Shown piece by piece: positions 1 through 6,491 of a DNA stretch of 8,388 nucleotides. The stretch is from Actinomycetes bacterium. GTDB taxonomy: Bacteria > Actinomycetota > Actinomycetes > Propionibacteriales > Propionibacteriaceae. The notes beneath the pieces were generated by a model. That model was not told the origin of the DNA. It did no database searches and saw only the letters and a program-made list of their open reading frames with translations. Made by a program: the position numbers and the translations under genes. The stretch's first letter is position 1. Each line of letters opens with the position of its first letter. The stretch lies in assembly GCA_023387135.1 (NCBI GenBank), contig JAEWIK010000030.1:1-8388 (forward strand), in the 5' to 3' direction.

Positions 1-1
1 G

Positions 2-463
2 TGCTGGGCGCTCGCCCGCGACGGCAGGCCGCGGCCGGGGTTCGACAGGGTGCTCACGCAGGCGGAGCTACTGTCCCACCTCGGGCAGGTGGACGCGGTG
101 GTGTGCGCGCTGCCGGGCACCCGGCTCACGCATCACCTCGTGGACGCCGCCTTCCTCGGGGCGCTCAGGCGCGGTGCAGTCGTGGTCAACGTCGGTCGCG
201 GCAGCGTCATCGACGAGCACGCCCTCGTCGAGGCGCTGGCGTCCGGCAGGGTCGGCTTCGCGGCCCTCGACGTGTTCGAGGTCGAACCGCTCCCGGTGGA
301 GAGCCCCTTGTGGGACTCGGAAAGGGTGATGCTCAGCCCGCACACCGCCGCCCTGGACGCGGGCGAGGAGGAGCGCATCGTCGAGTTGTTTCTGGACAAC
401 CTCGACAGGTGGCTGACGGGCAGGCGGCTCCGTAATGTCGTCGACAGCGTCGAGTTCTACTGA
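2..463 (+). CDS. D-2-hydroxyacid dehydrogenase, C-terminal part (5' end outside window)
   Basis: This is the last 153 codons of a D-isomer-specific 2-hydroxyacid dehydrogenase, an NAD(P)H-dependent cytosolic enzyme family that interconverts 2-keto acids and D-2-hydroxy acids. The reading frame is open from base 2, so the start codon and the first half (outer catalytic lobe and the glycine-rich loop) lie left of the window. The visible part holds the second half of the Rossmann domain and all three family catalytic residues, numbered within this fragment: Arg66 in NVGRGS, Glu95 in DVFEVEPLP and His114 in SPHTAA. The family assignment is therefore strong, but the substrate (glycerate, phosphoglycerate, lactate, hydroxypyruvate and others) cannot be decided. 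The stop TGA at 461-463 overlaps the end of the convergent deoR-type gene by 7 nt. It may belong to the same catabolic locus, handling a keto or hydroxy acid product, but that rests on position alone. Confidence 0.9.
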   Translation, partial: CWALARDGRPRPGFDRVLTQAELLSHLGQVDAVVCALPGTRLTHHLVDAAFLGALRRGAVVVNVGRGSVIDEHALVEALASGRVGFAALDVFEVEPLPVESPLWDSERVMLSPHTAALDAGEEERIVELFLDNLDRWLTGRRLRNVVDSVEFY

Positions 464-1257
464 GGCTCGCCGCCCGCGATCACGACCTCGATGCCCGACT
501 CGGCGAAGGAGCGCTGCTGTTCGGCGGTGATCCCCGCGTCGGTGAGGAGCGTCGTGTGGCTGCGCGCCAGGTTCATGGACGCGAACGCCCGGCGACCGAT
601 CTTGGTGGAGTCCGCGACGATGACGGCACGCTCGGCGCGACGTGCCATGAGCGCGTTGACCTTGGCCTCGAGTTCGTTGTGCAGGGTGGGACCGAGCACG
701 GGGTCGAGCCCGTTGGCGCCGATGAAGGCGATGTCGATGGTGAGTTCCTGCAGCGTCGCCTCGGCGAACGGGCCCACGAGCTCGTAGGAGCGCGGGTTCA
801 GGATGCCGCCGGTGAGCACCGTCTTGATCTGCGGCCGCATGGCCAACTGGGAGGCGATGTTGACGGCGTTGGTGACGATCGTCAGCGCCGGGCCCGAGGC
901 CTGTTCGGCGATGTCGCCGCGCGCGGCGAGGGTGGCGGCGACAGCGGTGCTGGTGGTGCCTCCCGAGAGCCCGACGACGCTGTCCTTCGCCACCATGGCA
1001 CTGGCGGCGTCGGCGATCTGCTGCTTCAGGTCGGCGTTCTGCTCACTCTTGTAGCGAATGGGCAGGTCGTAGGCGACCTCCAGGGACAGCGCGCCGCCAC
1101 GCGTGCGGGCCAGCAGCCGCTGTTCGGCGAGGGTGTCGAGGTCGCGTCTCGCGGTCGCCGGCGAGACGTGCAGGGATTCGACGATCTCGTCGACCTGCAG
1201 CTGTCCCCGCTCGGCGAGCAATTCGAGCAGGGACGCGAGGCGGAGTGAGCGGTTCAC
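457..1257 (-). CDS. DeoR/GlpR-family transcriptional regulator
   Basis: This is a 266-residue DNA-binding regulator, the usual length for the DeoR family, whose members are mostly repressors of sugar-catabolic genes released by a phosphorylated sugar intermediate. An N-terminal winged helix-turn-helix spans about residues 5-58, with the family signature VSPATARRDLDTL at 31-43 as recognition helix. The C-terminal sensor domain (about 75-255) shows the phosphosugar-binding loops of the family: SGGTTST at 98-104, VTN at 128-130, TGG at 149-151, GP at 162-163 and ADSTKIG at 215-221. The start is GTG at 1255-1257, chosen because GGGAGGA (minus strand, 1266-1272) sits 8 nt upstream and the HTH begins immediately. 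It lies 126 nt downstream of the oxidoreductase on the same strand, so it could be read through from that operon and also from a weak promoter of its own. As the only regulator in view, it is the obvious candidate controller of the transporter and enzyme genes (inference). Confidence 0.93.
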   Translation of the reverse strand: MNRSLRLASLLELLAERGQLQVDEIVESLHVSPATARRDLDTLAEQRLLARTRGGALSLEVAYDLPIRYKSEQNADLKQQIADAASAMVAKDSVVGLSGGTTSTAVAATLAARGDIAEQASGPALTIVTNAVNIASQLAMRPQIKTVLTGGILNPRSYELVGPFAEATLQELTIDIAFIGANGLDPVLGPTLHNELEAKVNALMARRAERAVIVADSTKIGRRAFASMNLARSHTTLLTDAGITAEQQRSFAESGIEVVIAGGEPQ

Positions 1258-1383
1258 CGGGGGTGTCCTCCCGTGTCTGTGGCGTGGGCGTGACGATGGT
1301 GACGCGTCCGACGACAGGATAGGGGCTGTGAGAGCGGATGTGATTGAAGTTGGCGTTTTTGCTGCCTCAGTTGCACTGTTTGA
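1258..1383 (-). promoter_or_regulatory. Intergenic region upstream of the DeoR-type gene, with candidate promoter and operator
   Basis: This 126-nt gap separates the oxidoreductase stop from the regulator start. On the minus strand a weak sigma70-like pair is possible: ATCACA at about 1338-1343 as -35 (4/6) and TATCCT at 1316-1321 as -10 (4/6), 16-17 nt apart. The plus-strand motif GTGATTGAAGTTGG (1340-1353) overlaps the proposed -35 and is almost identical to a motif upstream of the solute-binding protein gene (6530-6543). This placement would suit autorepression. At the oxidoreductase end, CACTG(1374-1378)-N6-CAGTG(1385-1389) is a short inverted repeat spanning the stop codon, with TGATCA in its centre. 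It has no T-run on the minus strand, so it is not a convincing terminator. All regulatory roles here are inferred. Confidence 0.4.
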
Positions 1384-2544
1384 TCAGTGTGAGCGGGCGG
1401 TTCCGAAGGCCTGGAGCACTTTTTCGGGCGCTGGGGGCACGTCGACCGGCACACTGCCGGACCGGAGCGACACTGTCGCGCTCTCGCCGGCGGCCACGGC
1501 GTCGCGGGCGGCGAGCGGAGAGGTCTCGGTGGCGCCCCCGTCGAGGGCGTAGTCGATGAACTCGCCGACGAGCTCGGAATCGGCACCGCCGTGGGTGCCC
1601 TCACCGGCGGTGAAACCGAAGACGGCGTCGGCCTCGGCATAGCCGGCGTGCCTGCGGTTCCAGAGCCTGACCTCGCCGTCCTCGGTGTCGCCGACGTTCT
1701 CGAGCCTGCCCTCCGACCCGATCACCGTGTAGTTGCGCCAGTAGTCCGGCGTGAAGTGGCACTGCTCGTAGCTGGCGAGCACGCCGTTGCGCAGTTCCAT
1801 GAGCATCATCGAGATGTCCTCGACGTCGATGACCGGATGGAGCCTCGCGTGGCTCCTCGGCGGCCACAACTCGGGCTCTGCCACGTCGGACGCCCGCTGG
1901 CGCGGGTCGCCGGAGCGTTCACCGTCGCCGTAGAGAGCGAGCTTGCCCATGGCCGTGACGCGGGCGGTGGGGGCGCCGGCGAGCCAGTGGATCACGTCGA
2001 GGTCGTGGGCTCCCTTCTGCAGCAGGAGCCCTGTCGTGTTGCGGCGCTCGGCGTGCCAGTCCTTGAAGTAGAAGTCGCCGCCGTGGCCCACGAAGTGCCT
2101 GCACCACACGGCGAGGACCTCGCCGACGGCTCCCTCCTGGATCAGCCGGCGCATCGTGCGCACCATCGGGAAGTGCCGCATGTTGTGCCCGACGTACAGC
2201 CTGGCCTCGTTCTCGACCGCCGCCGCGAGGATCCTGTCGCTGCCCTGCGTGGTGATGGCCAGCGGCTTCTCGCAGAACACCGAGACCCCATGCTGAAGGG
2301 CGGCCACCGCGATGCGCTCGTGGGTGTGGTCGGGGGTGAGCACCATGACGGCGTCCACCCCCGACCCCAGGAGTCGTTCCAGGTCATCGGTGACGAAGGC
2401 GTCGGGATAGCGGCTGCGGGCTGCCCCGAGCAGGTCGGGATCGGTGTCGCAGATCGCGCTCACCCTCGCCCGCGGATGCTCGTCCACCAGGGCGCCGAGC
2501 AGCGCCCGGTTCCCGAAGCCGATCAGTCCCACCTGCAGCGTCAT
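1384..2544 (-). CDS. Gfo/Idh/MocA-family NAD(P)-dependent oxidoreductase
   Basis: This 386-residue cytosolic enzyme belongs to the Gfo/Idh/MocA family, which oxidises or reduces sugars, inositols and glycosides with bound NAD(P). The N-terminal Rossmann fold begins at once with GLIGFGNRA (6-14). VMVLTPDHTH (67-76) and the family motif CEKP (91-94), whose Lys93 is the usual catalytic or cofactor-contacting lysine, follow. The C-terminal alpha/beta domain carries LQKGAHDLDVIHWLAG (175-190); His180 and Asp183 sit at the positions normally used for catalysis. The reading frame runs open a further 100 codons upstream, but that part overlaps the neighbouring gene. ATG at 2542-2544 is preferred because GGAG (minus strand, 2553-2556) lies 8 nt upstream and the Rossmann strand starts 4 residues in. 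It begins 25 nt after the propeller gene, so the two are probably co-transcribed. Some family members cleave glycosidic bonds by transient oxidation (GH109, for example), so a glycosidase role is possible but not shown. Confidence 0.93.
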   Translation of the reverse strand: MTLQVGLIGFGNRALLGALVDEHPRARVSAICDTDPDLLGAARSRYPDAFVTDDLERLLGSGVDAVMVLTPDHTHERIAVAALQHGVSVFCEKPLAITTQGSDRILAAAVENEARLYVGHNMRHFPMVRTMRRLIQEGAVGEVLAVWCRHFVGHGGDFYFKDWHAERRNTTGLLLQKGAHDLDVIHWLAGAPTARVTAMGKLALYGDGERSGDPRQRASDVAEPELWPPRSHARLHPVIDVEDISMMLMELRNGVLASYEQCHFTPDYWRNYTVIGSEGRLENVGDTEDGEVRLWNRRHAGYAEADAVFGFTAGEGTHGGADSELVGEFIDYALDGGATETSPLAARDAVAAGESATVSLRSGSVPVDVPPAPEKVLQAFGTARSH

Positions 2545-2569
2545 CGCCTTGTCTCCGTTCGCCTGGTCG

Positions 2570-4363
2570 TCAGAGGTACTGGTCGTCGTGCGGCATCGGC
2601 CGCGCCGCCACGAGCGGCACCGGGGCATGAACAGTGTGAATCCACCGCCAGCCGCCGTCGGCAGGTTCCACGACCCCCGCCGCGTCCAGCCGTTCGAGCA
2701 CACCCGACGGCAGGGCCGAGACGTCCACCTCGTCCGACTCCGTGCCGGCGAGCGAGTTGAGGGTCGCGATGAGCCCGGGGAAGTCGGCCTCGAAGCGTTC
2801 GGCGATGTAGAGGGTCCCTTCGAGGAAGTACGCCTCGTGGGGCTGGTCGTCACCGCGGCGCGGAGTGAGCGCGATGGTCACCATGAGCGGTCCCGCGACG
2901 GGGATGCCCGCTTCGCCCTCCTTCGGCGTGTAGACGACGTCGGCGTTGTAGTAGAGGTTGACGTCCCCGCGCCCGTCGAAGGCAGTGGGGCTGACCGTCG
3001 CCACGCCGTCCTCGTCGGTCACCGCCGTCAACTGGTAGGGCGCGTCCTTCTGCAGCTTGGTGGTGTAGCTGCCGTCGGGGTTCCACACCTCGACGAACCT
3101 GAACGTGAGCTCGGCACCGGCGACGGGCCGTCCGCCGGCGGTGAGCCTCGCCCGGAAGCTGTTGACGTACTGGTTGCCGTCGGCGTCCTGCAGCCGTTCG
3201 AGCGTGAGCCGAGGGGAGGCGGGCAGGGTGTTGTCGATCTCGAACAGGTCGACCCCGATGGTCATGTCCTGGTGGCCGAACGGCGAGTCGCTGCCGACAT
3301 GGCCGAAGTTGGCGATCCGGCCGTCGGCCAGCTCGATCATGAACGGCTGGTAGAGGCTGTCGGGCAGGCCCTCGACCGGGATCCAGTTCCTGCCCTCGTC
3401 GTTCGACACCGAGTACGGCTTGTTGCGCCGAGACCCGACCAGCAGCCCGCTCGAGGAACGCACGACAGTCTCGGGGACCCAGCCTCCCTGTGGGTTGGCG
3501 ACAGGGTCGGCGGGCGCTCCGAGCTCGATCGAGAGCAGCGAGCCGTTGATGTAGGAGTCGCCGCGGCGCTCGACGATCTGGCGCGCGACCGGCGTCGCCT
3601 GGACGTCGCCGGCGATGAACAGCAGCGAGCCGTCCTCCAGTTCGACCATGTCGTACTCGTGGGCGCCGATGCCCGGCAGCACGTAGTGCGGGCCGCTGAA
3701 CTCGCGGCCGTCGGTCGAGGTGAGGAAGAAGGTCTGGATCTTGTTGAGGTAGGTCTCGCCGGGGAACATCGTGTTCCGCGTTGCCCGCGGCTTGTCCTTG
3801 CCCCACGGGGTGCCGTAGAGGGACGCGAGCACGACGATGGTCTGGTCGGCCAGCCTGCGGACGCGCCACACGTAGCAGCTCGTGCCGGGCAGCAGCGGCG
3901 GCAGCGTGGTCCAGGTCGAGCCGCCGTCGGTGCTCTCCCTGAGGTCGATGAAGTCGGCCCAGCCCGTCCGGGTGTCGTTGAACCGCCTCACCTCCAGGCC
4001 GATGATCCTGCCGTCGGGGAAGCCGATGTTGGTGAAGGCGCCGTCCTCGATCGCGCAGCGTCCTGTCTCGGTGTAGGTCACCCCGTCGGTGGTGCGCAGG
4101 TAGACGCGCTGCTGGATCAGGCCGGGGCTCGCGAAGTCGATCGCGCCGTAGGACACGGGAGAGCCGGCCGCCTCTCCCATCTCCAGCGTCGGCTTCTCAT
4201 AGCGCGGGTTCGGAGCCTGCAGCGTCTCCTTGAAGGAGACGCCGATCGAGCCGTCGCCGTAGTCGAAGGCGGTGACCCAGGCCGTGAAGCCGGGCCGTAC
4301 CTTCGGCGCGTAGACCTCGACCCGCTCGGCTCGGGTGGGCGTGACAGTGGGGAGCATCGACAT
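2570..4363 (-). CDS. Sialidase-like Asp-box (BNR) beta-propeller protein with Ig-like domain and C-terminal extension, no signal peptide
   Basis: This 597-residue protein has three parts. Residues about 15-378 form a sialidase-like beta-propeller: one good Asp-box at 144-151 (STDGGSTW), a second at 320-327 (SNDEGRNW), and degenerate ones near 91-97 (TTDGVTY) and 216-222 (STDGREF). Residues about 384-502 resemble an Ig-like or transthyretin-like beta-sandwich (GGRPVAGAELTFRF, then TDEDGVATVSPTAF). Residues about 508-597 are an extension with helical stretches and a strand pair, possibly winged-helix-like. The propeller fold occurs in glycoside hydrolases, lyases and non-enzymatic binders. The FRIP motif of classical GH33 sialidases is not visible, so substrate and chemistry are open. 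ATG at 4361-4363 is chosen; ATG at 4355-4357 and an upstream ATG at 4442-4444 (which lacks a Shine-Dalgarno) are alternatives. None gives a hydrophobic leader, so the protein is predicted to be cytosolic. It is the first gene of the minus-strand unit, divergent from the importer, and probably acts on imported substrate. Confidence 0.82.
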   Translation of the reverse strand: MSMLPTVTPTRAERVEVYAPKVRPGFTAWVTAFDYGDGSIGVSFKETLQAPNPRYEKPTLEMGEAAGSPVSYGAIDFASPGLIQQRVYLRTTDGVTYTETGRCAIEDGAFTNIGFPDGRIIGLEVRRFNDTRTGWADFIDLRESTDGGSTWTTLPPLLPGTSCYVWRVRRLADQTIVVLASLYGTPWGKDKPRATRNTMFPGETYLNKIQTFFLTSTDGREFSGPHYVLPGIGAHEYDMVELEDGSLLFIAGDVQATPVARQIVERRGDSYINGSLLSIELGAPADPVANPQGGWVPETVVRSSSGLLVGSRRNKPYSVSNDEGRNWIPVEGLPDSLYQPFMIELADGRIANFGHVGSDSPFGHQDMTIGVDLFEIDNTLPASPRLTLERLQDADGNQYVNSFRARLTAGGRPVAGAELTFRFVEVWNPDGSYTTKLQKDAPYQLTAVTDEDGVATVSPTAFDGRGDVNLYYNADVVYTPKEGEAGIPVAGPLMVTIALTPRRGDDQPHEAYFLEGTLYIAERFEADFPGLIATLNSLAGTESDEVDVSALPSGVLERLDAAGVVEPADGGWRWIHTVHAPVPLVAARPMPHDDQYL

Positions 4364-4544
4364 TGGCGTCCGTTCTCGTTGCAGGTGGGAAGCTGGCCCT
4401 CCAGGCACTGGGGCACTGGGGGACCGGCGGGGCTGTGACTCCATGAGATGTTGAGCGAAACTGATAATATTCGACGATTATGTGGGGTAACTTGTCAATA
4501 TCAGTCACTGAGAGCCGGTCGTTCGCGACCGAAACCGAGGAGCC
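4364..4544. promoter_or_regulatory. Divergent promoter and operator region between the propeller gene and the importer
   Basis: This 181-nt region drives both arms of the locus. Its core (about 4445-4510) is markedly AT-rich compared with the surroundings. For the minus strand, TTGACA (4493-4498 read in reverse) with TCGAAT (4469-4474) 18 nt away is a reasonable sigma70-type promoter, leaving a leader of roughly 100 nt before the propeller gene. For the plus strand, TTGAGC (4451-4456) and GATTAT (4476-4481) are a weak pair with a long 19-nt spacer. Operator-like symmetry is present: ATAAT(4464-4468)-N8-ATTAT(4477-4481), and ACTGATA(4460-4466) paired with TATCAGT(4499-4505). Both straddle the proposed promoter elements. 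GCGAAACTG (4455-4463) resembles GCGAAAGTG upstream of the binding-protein gene. GAGGAG at 4537-4542 is the Shine-Dalgarno of the first permease. Assignments of individual elements are inferred. Confidence 0.5.
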
Positions 4545-5552
4545 ATGACGACAGTGGAAGACCTCTCGGGGCCGCCTGGGGCATCAACGGCGCTGCCTCG
4601 CGCATCCCTCACCGCCACCGGCTGGCACGGCAGCAGGCTCGCCCGCGCCTACCGCTACATCCGCAAGCACTGGTTCACCTACCTGCTCGCGCTCCCCGGG
4701 CTGATCTGCCTCCTGGTCTTCTCCTACGGCCCGATGTACGGCATCCAGCTCGCCTTCAAGAAGTTCAGCGTCTCCAAGGGCATCTGGGGCAGCCCGTGGG
4801 TGGGTTTCGAGCACTTCGAGCGCATGGCAGCCGATCCTGTGTTCTGGACGGCGCTCCGCAACACGCTGCAGATCAACCTCCTCAACATCGCCTTCGGGTT
4901 CACCTTCAACATCCTGCTGGCGCTCCTGATCAACGAGCTCAGGCTCCGCTATCTGAAGTCTGCCGTGCAGACGCTGGTCTACCTGCCGTACTTCCTCTCG
5001 TGGGTGGTCTTCGCCGGCCTGGTGAGCGCGATCCTCGCGGTGTCCAGCGACGGCGGCCTGGTGAACACCCTGATGGCCAGCGTGGGCCTGCAGGAGGTCG
5101 ACTTCCTCCGAAGTCCCGAGCTGTTCCAACCGGTGCTGGTGGTGACGAACATCATCAAGACCGCCGGCTACAGCTCGATCATCTACCTCGCCGCCATCGC
5201 GAGCGCCGACCCCGCGCTCTACGAGAGCGCCGCGCTGGACGGCTGCAATCGCGTCCACATGATGTGGCACATCACCATCCCGCGCATCCTGCCGAGCATC
5301 GTCGTGCTGCTGATGCTCCAGTTCGCCTCACTCTTCGTGTCGAACTTCGACCAGGTCTACAACCTCTATTCGAGCTTCGTGTACAGCACCGGCGACGTGC
5401 TCTCGACGTACGTGTACCGGATCAGCCTCGGCGGCGGCGGCAACTTCGAGCTCTCGACGGCGGTGAACCTGCTCTTCAACGTCGCGGGCCTGATCGTCAT
5501 CGTGTTCACGAACCGCCTCGTGAAGCGTCTCGACGTCATGGGCATCTTCTAG
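4545..5552 (+). CDS. ABC sugar/oligosaccharide importer, inner-membrane permease 1 (LplB-type)
   Basis: This 335-residue integral membrane protein is one half of the translocation channel of a carbohydrate uptake ABC transporter. The region KHWFTYLLALPG (41-52), MYGIQLAFKKF (64-74) and GIWGSPWVGFEHF (79-91) matches the pattern of LplB-type permeases (the COG4209 group), associated with oligosaccharide or polysaccharide-derived substrates. About six transmembrane segments can be picked out, near residues 45-62, 107-130, 141-165, 197-219, 248-266 and 303-322, after a hydrophilic N-terminus of about 40 residues. The cytoplasmic EAA loop that docks the ATPase lies at 226-246 (YESAALDG...IP), with Ser and Cys replacing the more usual Ala residues. 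The ATG at 4545 has GAGGAG close upstream. It is the first gene of the plus-strand importer cluster, transcribed divergently from the propeller gene. The second permease follows after 12 nt. Confidence 0.95.
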   Translation: MTTVEDLSGPPGASTALPRASLTATGWHGSRLARAYRYIRKHWFTYLLALPGLICLLVFSYGPMYGIQLAFKKFSVSKGIWGSPWVGFEHFERMAADPVFWTALRNTLQINLLNIAFGFTFNILLALLINELRLRYLKSAVQTLVYLPYFLSWVVFAGLVSAILAVSSDGGLVNTLMASVGLQEVDFLRSPELFQPVLVVTNIIKTAGYSSIIYLAAIASADPALYESAALDGCNRVHMMWHITIPRILPSIVVLLMLQFASLFVSNFDQVYNLYSSFVYSTGDVLSTYVYRISLGGGGNFELSTAVNLLFNVAGLIVIVFTNRLVKRLDVMGIF

Positions 5553-5564
5553 GAAGGCTGGACA

Positions 5565-6491
5565 GTGACTACTACCGCCGAGACCATGGCCCTGCCGCGG
5601 CGCCGTCGCAAGCGCCTCAGGTTCAACCTCTTCGACGTGTTCGTCGTGGTGTTCACGGTCGGGTTCGCGCTCGTCTGCTTCTACCCGCTGTGGTACGTCT
5701 TCCTGGCGTCCATCACCCCGTACAGCGACTTCATCCAGCAGCAGTTGATGCTGTGGTTCCCGAACTCCCTCGACTTCCAGTACTACGTCGCGGTGTTCTC
5801 CACGCAGGTCTTCGCCAATGCGCTGTTCATCTCGGTGGCGAAGACGGTGCTGGGGACGATCCTGTCGGTGCTGGTGACGTCGATGATGGCCTACGCCGTG
5901 TCGAAGACCCACATCAAGGGCATGCGCACCATCAACGCGTTGGTGGTGTTCACCCTGCTCTTCACCGGCGGCCTGATCCCCGAGTACATGCTGTACCACG
6001 ACCTCGGGCTGCTGCGGACGTTCTGGGTCATGGTGCTGCCGGGCATCCTGAACGTCTTCTACTTCATCATCATGCGGAACTACTTCTCCTACGCGGCTCC
6101 GAAGGAGCTGGAGGAGGCGGCGATGATCGACGGCGCCGGCGAGGTGAGGATCTTCTTCCAGGTGATCATGCCGATCGCCAAGCCCATGCTCGCGGCGGTC
6201 GCGCTGTTCATCGCGGTGATCCACTGGAACGACTACTACTCGTACATGATGTTCGTGTCGAACCAGCCCGACCTGCAGCCGTTCGCCTGGGTGCTGCGCA
6301 GGACGCTCGTCGACCCGTCGCTCATGAACCAGATCCGTAACGAGGCGGCGAGCACCGGCATGCCGATCCTGCCTCCGATCGGCTTGCGGATGGCGACGAT
6401 CATCATCGCGATGCTCCCGATCCTCATGGTCTACCCCTTCCTGCAGCGCTTCTTCGCGAAGGGCATGCTGCTCGGTGCGCTCAAAGAGTGA
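5565..6491 (+). CDS. ABC sugar/oligosaccharide importer, inner-membrane permease 2 (LplC/YtcP-type)
   Basis: This 308-residue permease is the partner of the preceding one in the same importer, of the UgpE/LplC type (COG0395 group). Six hydrophobic segments are visible near residues 24-46, 83-110, 122-142, 152-170, 205-222 and 277-294. The EAA loop is canonical: ELEEAAMIDGAG at 181-192, followed by MP at 202-203, forming the docking surface for the nucleotide-binding subunit. The start is GTG at 5565-5567, chosen because AGGAAGG (5551-5557) lies 7 nt upstream and overlaps the stop codon of permease 1, which implies tight translational coupling. A later ATG at 5586 lacks a Shine-Dalgarno. The N-terminus has a positively charged patch (PRRRRKRLRF, 11-20) on the expected cytoplasmic side. 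The C-terminus ends in GMLLGALKE, typical of this subfamily. No ATPase gene follows. Confidence 0.95.
   Translation: MTTTAETMALPRRRRKRLRFNLFDVFVVVFTVGFALVCFYPLWYVFLASITPYSDFIQQQLMLWFPNSLDFQYYVAVFSTQVFANALFISVAKTVLGTILSVLVTSMMAYAVSKTHIKGMRTINALVVFTLLFTGGLIPEYMLYHDLGLLRTFWVMVLPGILNVFYFIIMRNYFSYAAPKELEEAAMIDGAGEVRIFFQVIMPIAKPMLAAVALFIAVIHWNDYYSYMMFVSNQPDLQPFAWVLRRTLVDPSLMNQIRNEAASTGMPILPPIGLRMATIIIAMLPILMVYPFLQRFFAKGMLLGALKE

Noticed and set aside
1374..1389. Terminator between the oxidoreductase and the deoR-type gene
   Set aside because: The CACTG/CAGTG stem is only 5 bp with no T-run on the minus strand, so readthrough into the regulator gene is more likely.
2545..2853. N-terminal extension of the oxidoreductase by about 100 residues
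   Set aside because: The extension overlaps the propeller gene's coding end, reads as Ser/Thr/Arg-rich shadow sequence, and the Rossmann fold begins right after the ATG at 2544, which has its own Shine-Dalgarno.
2444..4438. Long plus-strand open frame (664 codons) opposite the propeller gene
   Set aside because: It is rich in Arg, Val, Gly and Asp with no domain-like patterns, lies fully antisense to a well supported gene, and is the expected stop-poor shadow in GC-rich DNA.
4364..4444. Start of the propeller protein at the upstream ATG (4442-4444)
   Set aside because: No Shine-Dalgarno precedes it, the added 27 residues look non-conserved (Pro/Ser/Arg-rich), and it would take up most of the expected leader.
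4448..6340. Long plus-strand open frame (630 codons) across both permeases
   Set aside because: Its translation is Arg/Pro/His-rich and lacks hydrophobic segments, while another frame gives two textbook permeases with ribosome sites and EAA loops.
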